Source: an uncultured Lachnospiraceae bacterium (lineage in GTDB: Bacteria > Bacillota > Clostridia > Lachnospirales > Lachnospiraceae). From it: a stretch of DNA of 64,000 bases. Location of the stretch: the NCBI GenBank assembly GCA_910579285.1, contig CAJTTT010000009.1:37076-101075 (forward strand), given 5' to 3'. Both the position numbers and the translations under genes were made by a program. The notes under the pieces are model-generated. The model was not told the DNA's origin and made no database searches. It saw only the letters and a program-made list of their open reading frames with translations. Shown in pieces: positions 48,448 to 56,238 of this stretch. Position 1 is the stretch's first letter, and each line of letters opens with the position of its first letter.

Positions 48448-49179
48448 ATGGTAAGTTTCCATATACTGACCTTGTTTCCAGAGATGGTTATGCAGGGACT
48501 GCACACCAGCATTCTCGGCAGGGCGGCGGACAGGGGAGATATATCCATAGAAGCAGTCAATATCAGGGATTTCACGACAGATAAACACGGCAAGGTGGAT
48601 GATTACACATATGGCGGCGGCGCAGGGATGCTGATGCAGGCGCAGCCGGTATATGAAGCCTGTCAGTCTGTAATTGACCGAATTGGTCAGAACAAGGCGC
48701 GGCGCGTCATCTATGTGACCCCGCAGGGGAAACCGTTCCATCAGGAGATGGCAAAGGAGCTTTCCGGGGAGGAGGAGCTGATCTTTCTCTGTGGACACTA
48801 TGAGGGAATCGATGAACGTGTGCTGGAAGAGATTGTCACGGATGAAATTTCCCTGGGCGATTATGTGCTCACGGGAGGAGAACTGGCGGCTATGGTGATG
48901 GTGGATGCCATTGCCAGGCTGGTGCCGGGCGTTCTGCATAATGGACAGTCGGCGGAAACGGAGTCTTTCGGGGACGGTCTTCTGGAGTATCCCCAGTATT
49001 CAAGGCCGGAGATCTGGCACGGGAAACGGGTGCCAGAGATTCTGCTTTCTGGCGACCACGCGAAGGTGGATGCCTGGAGGCTGGCGCAGGCGCTGGCGCG
49101 GACGAAGGAGAGAAGGCCGGATCTCTATGAGAAGTATATGGAGGCGCATCCGCCGGTGGAGAAAAAGCGGCGAAAATGA
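48448..49179 (+). CDS. trmD: tRNA (guanine-N1)-methyltransferase TrmD
   Basis: A 243-residue SPOUT methyltransferase. Conserved: HILTLFPEM start, DDYTYGGGAGMLMQ, LCGHYEGIDERVLE, the knot segment EISLGDYVLTGGELAAMVMVDAI in outline, and LLSGDHAKVDAWR. It makes m1G37 in tRNAs reading CCN/CUN/CGG codons to prevent frameshifting. Normal length; between rimM and rplS. Confidence 0.97.
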   Translation: MVSFHILTLFPEMVMQGLHTSILGRAADRGDISIEAVNIRDFTTDKHGKVDDYTYGGGAGMLMQAQPVYEACQSVIDRIGQNKARRVIYVTPQGKPFHQEMAKELSGEEELIFLCGHYEGIDERVLEEIVTDEISLGDYVLTGGELAAMVMVDAIARLVPGVLHNGQSAETESFGDGLLEYPQYSRPEIWHGKRVPEILLSGDHAKVDAWRLAQALARTKERRPDLYEKYMEAHPPVEKKRRK

Positions 49180-49222
49180 CGGGGAAAATTCGCGCAGGCC
49201 GGGGCATATATGAAAAAATCCC

Positions 49223-49251
49223 TTGCATTTACGCCCGTTGTATGGTAAATT
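49223..49251 (+). promoter_or_regulatory. Promoter and leader of rplS
   Basis: TTGCAT (49223-49228), 17-bp spacer, TAAATT (49246-49251). The leader of about 70 bases contains GGATG and CATCC arms that can enclose the segment around 49270-49302, reminiscent of autoregulatory L19 leaders of Firmicutes. That similarity is tentative. Confidence 0.5.
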
Positions 49252-49326
49252 GTAAATGTTGTGAAGAAGGATGGTCCTCTGCTACAGAAGTATTAAGAAC
49301 ATCCGGAGCATCTCAGGAGGAGAATT

Positions 49327-49674
49327 ATGAACGACATCATCAGAGAAATTGAAGCGGAACAGTTAAAAGAGAACTTAAGCGACTTCCATGTAGGCGACAC
49401 TGTCAAGGTGTACGGCAAGATCAAGGAGGGTAACCGCGAGAGAATCCAGGTGTTTGAGGGAACCGTTTTGAAGATTCAGGGCGGCAGCAACAGAACGACT
49501 TTCACGGTGCGTAAAGTATCTAACGGCGTGGGCGTTGAGAAGACCTGGCCCATGCATTCCCCGAATGTGGAGAAGGTTGAGGTTGTCAGAAGAGGTAAGG
49601 TGAGACGTGCTAAACTGAATTACCTGAGAGATCGCGTCGGTAAGAAAGCTAAAGTGAAAGAACTGGTTAAATAA
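49327..49674 (+). CDS. rplS: 50S ribosomal protein L19
   Basis: A 115-residue L19: FHVGDTVKVYGKIKEGNRER, FTVRKVSNGVGVE, PMHSPNVEKVEVVRRGKVRR and YYLRD-type ending (NYLRDRVGKKAKVKE). L19 sits at the 30S-50S interface. AGGAGG lies before the ATG. A strong terminator follows, then a repeat-bounded spacer before lepB. Confidence 0.98.
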   Translation: MNDIIREIEAEQLKENLSDFHVGDTVKVYGKIKEGNRERIQVFEGTVLKIQGGSNRTTFTVRKVSNGVGVEKTWPMHSPNVEKVEVVRRGKVRRAKLNYLRDRVGKKAKVKELVK

Positions 49675-49691
49675 GCGGAAGTGATGATGAA

Positions 49692-49727
49692 ACAGATACC
49701 TCAGAGTAATTCGGGGTATCTGTTTTT
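49692..49727 (+). terminator. Terminator after rplS
   Basis: ACAGATACC (49692-49700) pairs perfectly with GGTATCTGT (49715-49723), followed by TTTT. Confidence 0.88.
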
Positions 49728-49736
49728 GCGCGATGA

Positions 49737-49865
49737 GCAGAGTCAGAAGACTTATGGTTCAGGAGCCATGCTTGCATGAGCGCCTGAAACAGAAGGATTA
49801 TGACGAGCAACGCGAACGAGAAATGCGAAGCATTTCGAGTCTGCTTATCATGCAGAGTCAGAAGA
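49737..49865 (+). repeat. Hairpin-rich segment bounded by 14-bp direct repeats (rplS-lepB spacer)
   Basis: GCAGAGTCAGAAGA occurs at 49737-49750 and again at 49852-49865. Between the copies lie a nested hairpin, TTCAGG (49758-49763) with CCTGAA (49783-49788) enclosing CATGC-TT-GCATG (49767-49778), and GAAATGC-GAA-GCATTTC (49820-49836), a perfect stem with a three-base loop. No open frame of note. The bounded structure could be a small non-autonomous insertion with target duplication, but no terminal inverted repeats were seen. Confidence 0.55.
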
Positions 49866-49890
49866 TGAATCATTGAATGGTGGAATATAT

Positions 49891-50475
49891 ATGGCGAGAA
49901 GAAAGGGCTTAACCTTTTATCAGAAAAAGAAAAAGCTGGACCCAAGGCTCCTGAAAGATGTGGTGGAGCTGCTTGTGGGCGGCGCAGTTGCCGTTTTTCT
50001 GGCTTTTGTTCTTATTTTTTCCATAGGGATGCGCACCAGCGTGATCGGTGATTCTATGGAGCCGGCGCTGCACAACGGACAGGAAATTCTGATGAACCGT
50101 ATTCTCTATCGTATCTCTACGCCAAAACGCGGTGACGTGATCGTTTTTCTGCCAAACGGAAACAAGAACTCCCACTATTATGTGAAGCGTGTGGTGGGGC
50201 TTCCGGGTGAGACGGTGCAGATCAGAGAGGGAAATGTGTACATAGACGGGGCGCTCCTTGCGGAGAACGAATTGTTTGACAAGATCATAGATCCGGGCAT
50301 TGCGGAGAACGAACTGGTGCTCTCGGGGGATGAGTTTTTTGTGCTGGGGGATAACCGAAACAGCAGTGAAGACAGCCGCTCGGGCAACATTGGCGCGGTC
50401 AGGAAAGATACGATTATTGGTAAGGCGTGGTTTCATATGGCCGCTGGCGACGAGGCTATGGGTCTGATTGAATAG
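49891..50475 (+). CDS. lepB: Signal peptidase I (first copy)
   Basis: A 194-residue type I signal peptidase with a basic N-terminus, one membrane helix (about 26-46), catalytic S55 in IGDSMEP and general-base K99 in YYVKRVVGLPGE. The box DEFFVLGDNRNSSEDSR completes the family set. It releases secreted proteins at the outer membrane face. GGTGG precedes the ATG at 49891. A paralog is encoded at 51413 on the other side of ylqF, so the locus has two different signal peptidases. Confidence 0.95.
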   Translation: MARRKGLTFYQKKKKLDPRLLKDVVELLVGGAVAVFLAFVLIFSIGMRTSVIGDSMEPALHNGQEILMNRILYRISTPKRGDVIVFLPNGNKNSHYYVKRVVGLPGETVQIREGNVYIDGALLAENELFDKIIDPGIAENELVLSGDEFFVLGDNRNSSEDSRSGNIGAVRKDTIIGKAWFHMAAGDEAMGLIE

Positions 50476-50500
50476 AAAGCTATTATAAGGTTCAACTGCG

Positions 50501-50518
50501 ATGGAGGGCAGCCTCCAT
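50501..50518 (+). promoter_or_regulatory. Hairpin masking an alternative ylqF start
   Basis: ATGGAGG (50501-50507) pairs with CCTCCAT (50512-50518). The left arm is a Shine-Dalgarno-like GGAGG and the right arm overlaps the upstream in-frame ATG at 50517, so this start would be hidden in RNA structure. This supports 50544 as the main start. Confidence 0.4.
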
Positions 50519-50543
50519 GCTGGGAAAGGAGTACAGTTATAAA

Positions 50544-51416
50544 ATGAACTACCAGTGGTATCCGGGGCACATGACGAAAGCCAAACGCATGATGCAGGAA
50601 AATATCAGTCTCATAGATCTGGTGATCGAGCTGGTGGATGCAAGGATTCCTCTTTCCAGCAGAAATCCAGATATTGATGAGCTGGGAAAGAACAAATCCC
50701 GTCTGATTCTCCTAAACAAATCAGATCTGGCAGACCCGGCGGAGAATAAACGCTGGATGGCGTATTTTAGAGAGCGGGGTTTCCATGTTCTGGAGATCAA
50801 TGCGAAAACAGGGCAGGGACTGCGGGCGATTCAGCCAAAGGTGCAGGAGGCGTGCCGGGAGAAGATCGAGAGGGACAAAAAACGGGGAATCAAAAACCGG
50901 CCGGTCAGGGCTATTGTGGTCGGGATACCGAATGTGGGAAAATCTACATTCATCAACTCCTTTGCAGGGAAGGCCTGCGCGAAAACGGGAAATAAACCGG
51001 GCGTGACTAAGGGAAAACAGTGGATCAGGCTCAATAAGGATCTGGAGCTTTTGGATACGCCGGGCATTCTCTGGCCTAAGTTTGAGAGCGAAGAAGTGGG
51101 TAAGCGGCTTGCCATGATCGGCTCCATGAATGACGAAATTCTGCAGATGACGGAGCTTGCGCAGGAGCTTTTGAGCTATCTTCTGGTGCACTACAGGGAA
51201 CCGTTGCTTGGCCGTTACCAGATGGAGGAGGCGGGGGAGGAGATCACGCCTGTACAGGCGCTGGCGCTTATCTGTGAGAACCGCAAATGCTATAAGAAGG
51301 GACAGGAGCCGGATTACGAGAAGGCGGCAGCTCTTTTGGTAGATGACTTCAGAAACGGCAGGATTGGAAGAATGACATTGGAAATGTGTGGGGAAATACA
51401 GGAGGAGCAAAAGTGA
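50544..51416 (+). CDS. ylqF: Ribosome biogenesis GTPase YlqF (RbgA)
   Basis: A 290-residue circularly permuted GTPase. The start MNYQWYPGHMTKAKRMM matches the family N-terminus, G4 (NKSD) precedes G1 (GIPNVGKST) and G3 (DTPGILWP), as expected of permuted proteins. RbgA promotes late 50S assembly (L16 incorporation). An in-frame ATG at 50517 has a Shine-Dalgarno sequence but lies in a hairpin; homology favours 50544. The second lepB overlaps its stop. Confidence 0.95.
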   Translation: MNYQWYPGHMTKAKRMMQENISLIDLVIELVDARIPLSSRNPDIDELGKNKSRLILLNKSDLADPAENKRWMAYFRERGFHVLEINAKTGQGLRAIQPKVQEACREKIERDKKRGIKNRPVRAIVVGIPNVGKSTFINSFAGKACAKTGNKPGVTKGKQWIRLNKDLELLDTPGILWPKFESEEVGKRLAMIGSMNDEILQMTELAQELLSYLLVHYREPLLGRYQMEEAGEEITPVQALALICENRKCYKKGQEPDYEKAAALLVDDFRNGRIGRMTLEMCGEIQEEQK

Positions 51417-51952
51417 AGAAAGTGCTGCGTGAGATTTTAAATACCAGTCTTTATCTGCTGGGGGTACTGTGCATCGTTTATCTTGTGATTCATTTCGTAG
51501 GACAGAGGACGCAGGTGCAGGGAAGCTCTATGGAGCCGACGCTCAGCACAGAGGATAATCTGATTGTGGATAAACTGAGTTACCGTTTCCGTGACCCGGA
51601 ACGCTATGACATCATTGTTTTTCCCTTTTTACACGCAGAGGAGACGTTCTATATCAAACGGATCATCGGGCTGCCTGGAGAGACGGTGCAGATTGATGAG
51701 GAGGGAAATATCTATGTGGACGGTGAGGTGCTTGAGGAATCCTACGGCAAGGAAGTGATTGCCAATCCTGGCAGGGCGAGTGAGCCGATAGAACTTGGCA
51801 AAGACGAGTATTTTGTGCTGGGGGATAACCGAAACAGCAGCGTCGACGGCAGAGATCCTTCGGTTGGCAATATCAAGAGGGAAAATATTATCGGCAGGGC
51901 GTGGCTGCGGATCTGGCCGATTGGCAAGTTTGGGTTTGTCAGACACCGTTGA
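51413..51952 (+). CDS. lepB: Signal peptidase I (second copy)
   Basis: A 179-residue type I signal peptidase with a membrane helix at about 11-29, nucleophile S39 in VQGSSMEP and K82 in FYIKRIIGLPGE, and the DEYFVLGDNRNSSVDGRD box. GTG at 51413 is the likely start: AGGAGGAGC precedes it and it overlaps the ylqF stop (GTGA). It is more compact at the N-terminus than the copy at 49891 and has the full GRDPSVG box, closer to classical SipS-type enzymes. Different substrates or growth-phase use are possible but not shown. Confidence 0.95.
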   Translation: MKKVLREILNTSLYLLGVLCIVYLVIHFVGQRTQVQGSSMEPTLSTEDNLIVDKLSYRFRDPERYDIIVFPFLHAEETFYIKRIIGLPGETVQIDEEGNIYVDGEVLEESYGKEVIANPGRASEPIELGKDEYFVLGDNRNSSVDGRDPSVGNIKRENIIGRAWLRIWPIGKFGFVRHR

Positions 51953-51967
51953 CAGGAGCGCTCAGGC

Positions 51968-52750
51968 ATGGAGGAAAAGATGGCGGAAAACATCAGTATA
52001 ATCAGGGAAAAATTACAGGCGGCGGCTATCGAGGAGCTGCCTGTTTTGTTTTCGGCATATGAAGCGGACAAAAGGGCAGGCGTGCAGGCGGAAATTACCA
52101 GGGCGAAAAAGCGGATTCTTTCTTATGAAAAAGAAGTAAAGCGCACGGAAGAGCTGATGCAGTATGAAAGAAAATATGCCGCGTATGCCCATATCTGCGG
52201 CATTGACGAGGTGGGAAGAGGACCTCTTGCCGGGCCAGTGGTGGCCGGTGCGGTTATTTTGCCGAAAGATTGTGATATTTTATATATCAATGATTCTAAG
52301 AAACTCTCCGAAAAAAAGAGAGAGGAGTTATATGAGGTCATTATGGAGAAAGCGGTGGCGGCAGGCCTGGGCTATAGTACGCCTGAACGGATCGATGAGA
52401 TCAATATTCTGCAGGCAACTTATGAAGCGATGCGGGAAGCCATCGGAAAGCTGTCTACAGCGCCTGATCTTTTGCTAAACGATGCGGTAACCATTCCGCA
52501 GGTCTCCATACGCCAGGTTCCGATTATTAAAGGGGATGCCAAGAGTATTTCCATCGGTGCGGCAAGCATTGTGGCGAAGGTGACGAGGGACCGGCTGATG
52601 GCGGATTATGATGAGGTCTATCCAGAGTACGGTTTTGCTTCCAACAAGGGATATGGTGCGCAGGCGCATATTGACGCGCTGAAAAAGTACGGGCCATGTC
52701 CGATTCACAGAAAAACTTTTATCAAAAACTTTTGCGGGGTGTGCGATTGA
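51968..52750 (+). CDS. rnhB: Ribonuclease HII
   Basis: A 260-residue RNase HII. A helical N-terminal extension of about 75 residues, as in Bacillus, precedes the catalytic domain with IDEVGRGPLAGP (D80, E81), a downstream acidic residue in LLNDA and GAASIVAKVTRD. It removes RNA and single ribonucleotides from DNA. Starts at 51968 or 51980 are both plausible, each with a GGAG-type site. It lies in the conserved ylqF-rnhB-ylqG-ylqH order. Confidence 0.95.
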   Translation: MEEKMAENISIIREKLQAAAIEELPVLFSAYEADKRAGVQAEITRAKKRILSYEKEVKRTEELMQYERKYAAYAHICGIDEVGRGPLAGPVVAGAVILPKDCDILYINDSKKLSEKKREELYEVIMEKAVAAGLGYSTPERIDEINILQATYEAMREAIGKLSTAPDLLLNDAVTIPQVSIRQVPIIKGDAKSISIGAASIVAKVTRDRLMADYDEVYPEYGFASNKGYGAQAHIDALKKYGPCPIHRKTFIKNFCGVCD

Positions 52751-54516
52751 ATCTGGGAAGTATATTTAAAAAGGAAAATCAGAGAGTGCGGGCAAACGAT
52801 ACGGTAAAGGCATCGGATGCTATGGGAAAAGGGGAACGGATCAGGCATCTGCAGAACGAGGTGCGCGCCCTGAAGCCGGGACAGACGCTGCAGGGTACGG
52901 TGGTGAGCAGAAACGGTAATTCTGTGCAGATCGAACTGGCCCAGGATTTTGCCATAAACGCTAAAATTGATAAGAGCGTGAGCCTTGCCCTGGGACAGAT
53001 GATGAGCTTTGAGGTGAAAGCCAACAGCAGTTCCTTTATGTCCCTTGCGCCTCTCTATACCAACACGGCAAACACAGCCACGATCCTGCGGGCCCTGGCG
53101 GCGGCAGGTCTGCCGGAGACCGCTGAAAATATAGAGATGGTGGCGAAAATGATGGAGGAGGGGATGCCCATAGATAAGGAGTCAATCCTTAATATGAGCA
53201 GACTTCTTCTGGATTTTCCCGGAAAGAATCCGACCACCATCATACAGATGACAAGACTGGAACTGCCTGTAACGGAGGCGAATATCGAACAGTTTGAGCA
53301 GTACCGGGCGGCGAACCACCAGATACTGGGAAGCGCGGAGACGATTATGGAGGAACTGCCGAAAGCATTTATGGAGCTGATAACCAGCGGGCAGGGTGAG
53401 AAAGCATTCGCTTTTTACGGGGCAGTTATTGACATCTTTACGGAGGAAGGCGCAGGGGGAGACGGAACCGTTACCGTACAGCAGCAGGATGCGTCCCAGA
53501 CCGAAGATGCGGGGACGCAGACAGTTCCCGGCGATGCATCTGGGGCAGGGAATGCAGAGAATGCGGAGGCCGGCGGCCAGACGCAGAATACGGCCGCAGC
53601 AGGGCAGCCGGAAATCGGAGATCTGCCTGGTGATGCATCCCAGACAACGCAGCAGACCAAGGAGGGAGAGCCGCAGGCGGGCCGCGCACCCGTACTCAGC
53701 CAGGAACAGTGGCAGAGTCTGGGAGATGCGCTGAAAGAACTCGGCGTCGGAGAGGAGACGGCGGCTCAGGTAAAGAGCGGTCAGCTCACAGCTAAGGATG
53801 TGCTGCAGCTGGTAAGACAGCTGCTGCCAAAGGCGGTGAAAGGAGACGTATCGGAGCAGACACTGCAGAGACTTTTAGGTGGGAAAGAATTTCAGACGCT
53901 GCTAAAAGAACAGATCGGGCGTCAGTGGACGATAGAGCCGCAGAATGTGGCGGATAAAAAGCAGGTGGAGCAGCTCTATGAGCGGATCAGGGAACAGACG
54001 GCAAGACTTTCCCAGGCGCTTGAGGCAGCGGGAAAGAGCGATGCGCCTGTGGCCAGAAGTGTGCAGAACCTTCAGAGTAATGTGGATTTTATGAACCAGA
54101 TGAACCATCTCTACACTTATGTGCAGCTGCCTTTGAAGATGCTAGGGAACAACGCCCACGGAGACCTCTATGTCTACACCAATAAAAAGAATCTGGCGGC
54201 GAGGGACGGACAGGTGAGCGCCCTTCTGCACCTGGATATGGAGCATTTGGGGCCTCTGGACGTCTATGTGACAATGAAGGATAAACAGGTGGCTACGAAT
54301 TTTACGGTGGCGGATGACGAGGTGCTTACGCTGATTGAAGAGAATATTGATCTTTTGAATCAGAGACTGGAAGGCAGAGGATATTCCCTGAAGACGCAGA
54401 TGCATGTGAAGGAGACAGACGGGGAAGAGGAAGAGAGTACCATTATGCAGACATTGCTGACCCAGCAGAAAAATATTTCGGTTCTCAGCAGGACGTCTTT
54501 TGATATGAGGGCTTAG
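52747..54516 (+). CDS. FliK/Flg_hook-like protein (YlqG position)
   Basis: A 589-residue protein. The N-terminal 210 residues are helical with a TLQGTVVSRNGNSVQIEL barrel-like stretch. A low-complexity Gln/Ala/Gly/Asp-rich linker covers about 235-325. The C-terminal domain (about 445-560; LPLKMLGNNAHGDLYVYTNKK in outline, HLDMEHLGPLDVYVTM, then a helix LIEENIDLLNQRLEGRGY) matches the FliK C-terminal Flg_hook fold. FliK measures hook length by binding the FlhB C-terminus, and the next gene encodes a FlhB C-terminus-like protein. TTG at 52747 overlaps the rnhB stop; ATG at 52696 would overlap rnhB by 55 bp and is less likely. Confidence 0.75.
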   Translation: MNLGSIFKKENQRVRANDTVKASDAMGKGERIRHLQNEVRALKPGQTLQGTVVSRNGNSVQIELAQDFAINAKIDKSVSLALGQMMSFEVKANSSSFMSLAPLYTNTANTATILRALAAAGLPETAENIEMVAKMMEEGMPIDKESILNMSRLLLDFPGKNPTTIIQMTRLELPVTEANIEQFEQYRAANHQILGSAETIMEELPKAFMELITSGQGEKAFAFYGAVIDIFTEEGAGGDGTVTVQQQDASQTEDAGTQTVPGDASGAGNAENAEAGGQTQNTAAAGQPEIGDLPGDASQTTQQTKEGEPQAGRAPVLSQEQWQSLGDALKELGVGEETAAQVKSGQLTAKDVLQLVRQLLPKAVKGDVSEQTLQRLLGGKEFQTLLKEQIGRQWTIEPQNVADKKQVEQLYERIREQTARLSQALEAAGKSDAPVARSVQNLQSNVDFMNQMNHLYTYVQLPLKMLGNNAHGDLYVYTNKKNLAARDGQVSALLHLDMEHLGPLDVYVTMKDKQVATNFTVADDEVLTLIEENIDLLNQRLEGRGYSLKTQMHVKETDGEEEESTIMQTLLTQQKNISVLSRTSFDMRA

Positions 54517-54518
54517 AC

Positions 54519-54809
54519 ATGGAAAAGAAAAAGGGAAAAGTCAAGCAGGCGATTGCGCTGGAATATGATCCGAATGACGAGGCGCCACGCGTCATTGCCT
54601 CCGGCAGGGGAGCTTTGGCGGAGCGGATTATTGAGAAGGCCAAGGAAGCGGATGTGCCGGTCCACAGGGATGATAAGCTGGCGGATACGCTTTCCAGACT
54701 GGAGATCGGGGATATGATTCCGCCGGAGCTGTATGAGGTGGTGGCTGAGATCCTGATCTTTGTGGATTCTATGGATAAGGTGAAGGCCAAACTGGCGAAG
54801 GGCACATGA
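54519..54809 (+). CDS. ylqH: FlhB C-terminal-domain homolog (YlqH)
   Basis: A 96-residue soluble protein equal to the cytoplasmic domain of FlhB/YscU-type export switches after the NPTH cleavage site: IALEYDPNDEAPRVIASGRG, then ERIIEKAKEADVPVHRD, LADTL, IGDMIPPELYEVVAEIL. The NPTH motif and the membrane part are absent, so it is not an autocleaving gate. Bacillus YlqH has the same shape and genomic position. The partner is almost certainly the FliK-like protein 3 bp upstream. yraN overlaps its stop. Confidence 0.9.
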   Translation: MEKKKGKVKQAIALEYDPNDEAPRVIASGRGALAERIIEKAKEADVPVHRDDKLADTLSRLEIGDMIPPELYEVVAEILIFVDSMDKVKAKLAKGT

Positions 54810-55174
54810 GGATGAATAAGAGAGAAAAAGGGGCACAGAAGGAGGAACAGGTCTGTGCCTGTTTGCTTTCAGAGGGCGTAAAAATTGTGGAGCGGAATTT
54901 TCGGAACCGCCAGGGAGAAATAGATATCATAGGGTATGATGGGGATTATCTGGTCTTCTTTGAGGTGAAGTTCCGATCCGGGGAAAGCAGGGGAAGTGCG
55001 GCGGAAGCGGTGGGTTTTGCCAAACAGAGGAAAATCTGCCGGGTGGCCGACTACTACCGTGCCATTCATTGCTGCCCGGAGGATACGCCGATCCGCTTTG
55101 ACGTGGTGGCGGTGGACGGGGAGCGTGTGAACTGGATTAAGGACGCCTTCAGCTACATTGCACGGCAGTATTAA
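54806..55174 (+). CDS. yraN: YraN family endonuclease-like protein (UPF0102)
   Basis: A 122-residue protein with the restriction-endonuclease-like core: N-terminal KGAQKEEQVCACLLSEG, IVERNFRNRQGEIDII and FFEVKFR give the E...D-x(n)-E-x-K metal site. YraN is widespread, often beside rnhB, and its biological role is still unclear; Holliday-junction-resolvase-like folds are typical. It overlaps ylqH by 4 bp. Confidence 0.92.
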   Translation: MRMNKREKGAQKEEQVCACLLSEGVKIVERNFRNRQGEIDIIGYDGDYLVFFEVKFRSGESRGSAAEAVGFAKQRKICRVADYYRAIHCCPEDTPIRFDVVAVDGERVNWIKDAFSYIARQY

Positions 55175-55253
55175 GATCCAAAACTTGTTAAGACTGCCGG
55201 ATAGATGTTTCAAAATGACATAAAATAAATGAACAGATGAAGGGAAGCGGCAT

Positions 55254-56108
55254 ATGGAATGGTACAGACATAAAAAGGAAAGGCAGATGCGTGTGAACAA
55301 GATGGGAGAGGTTGTCTATCTCACTTTTCCTGTTTTGGAGGAGACGGGAGCGGTGAACCATCTGTTTTCCACAAGGATGGGCGGCATCAGCGAAGGGATT
55401 TACAGCTCTATGAATTTGAGCTACACAAGAGGAGACCAGAAAGAGGCTGTGGACGAAAATTACAGGCGTATAGCGGCTGCGCTCGGCTGTAGCGTGGAGG
55501 ATATTGTGTGTTCGGATCAGACCCACACCACAAATCTGCGGATTGTGGGAAAGGCGGACGGCGGGAAGGGGATTACGAGAAAGAAAGATTATGAGAATGT
55601 GGACGGTCTTCTGACGGACGAGCCGGGAGTGTATCTGGCCACTTTTTTTGCGGATTGTGTGCCTCTTTATTTTGTGGATACGAAAAGAAAGGCGGTTGCG
55701 CTGGCGCACTCCGGCTGGCGGGGCACCGTGGGCCGCATGGGACAGTGTGTGGTGGAGAAGATGAGGGAAGCGTACGGCACGGACCCCTCTGACCTTGTTG
55801 CGGCGGTTGGTCCTTCTATCTGTCAGGAATGCTATGAGGTCAGCGAGGATGTGGCGGGCGCTTTTGCGGATGCGTTCAGAAAACCCGGACAAGAACGGGA
55901 GATACTGCTTGCAAAAGGCGGCGGCAAATACAAGCTGGATCTGTGGCGGGCAAATGAGATTGTGCTGACTGAGGCAGGGATTCCGAAGGAGCATATCCAG
56001 ATCACTGATCTGTGTACATGCCACAACGACCGCTATTTGTTTTCCCACCGCGCAAGTCATGGACAAAGGGGAAATCTGGGAGCCTTTTTGGGACTTGCGG
56101 CAAATTAA
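55254..56108 (+). CDS. pgeF: Multicopper-type purine nucleoside phosphorylase family protein PgeF/YfiH (LACC1-like)
   Basis: A 284-residue protein of the YfiH/DUF152 family. Zinc ligands and catalytic residues lie in DQTHTTN, ATFFADCVPLYFV, AHSGWRGTVGRMG and GPSICQECYEV. Members act on purine nucleosides (phosphorylase/deaminase) and E. coli PgeF edits peptidoglycan precursors carrying L-Ser. Some annotations call it polyphenol oxidase or laccase. Size is typical, slightly extended at the N-terminus. It ends the run of genes beginning at ylxM; a hairpin-bearing leader follows. Confidence 0.9.
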   Translation: MEWYRHKKERQMRVNKMGEVVYLTFPVLEETGAVNHLFSTRMGGISEGIYSSMNLSYTRGDQKEAVDENYRRIAAALGCSVEDIVCSDQTHTTNLRIVGKADGGKGITRKKDYENVDGLLTDEPGVYLATFFADCVPLYFVDTKRKAVALAHSGWRGTVGRMGQCVVEKMREAYGTDPSDLVAAVGPSICQECYEVSEDVAGAFADAFRKPGQEREILLAKGGGKYKLDLWRANEIVLTEAGIPKEHIQITDLCTCHNDRYLFSHRASHGQRGNLGAFLGLAAN

Positions 56109-56163
56109 GAAAGTATTAAATAAATTCCCATCTAATCCTTTATGATTCCATGTTTTAATAAAT

Positions 56164-56208
56164 GCAAGCTTAGCAGCTTGCGTTGCAAGAATTACGCAGT
56201 AATTCTTG
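56164..56208 (+). repeat. Two hairpins in the leader of the response-regulator gene
   Basis: GCAAGCT-TAGC-AGCTTGC (56164-56181) and CAAGAATTAC-GCA-GTAATTCTTG (56186-56208), the latter a perfect 10-bp stem with a three-base loop. They lie 31-75 bases before the ATG at 56239 and leave the AGAGGAG site free. No T-tract follows either stem. Confidence 0.6.
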
Positions 56209-56238
56209 TGACAGCATAAGCAAAAGAGGAGAAAACAA

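Noticed and set aside
49737..49865. CRISPR-like array
   Set aside because: Only two copies of a 14-base repeat with about 100 bases between them; no regular spacer-repeat pattern and no cas genes.
54519..54809. Truncated flhB pseudogene
   Set aside because: The frame is intact, starts with its own ATG, overlaps yraN in normal operon style, and corresponds to the stand-alone YlqH family.
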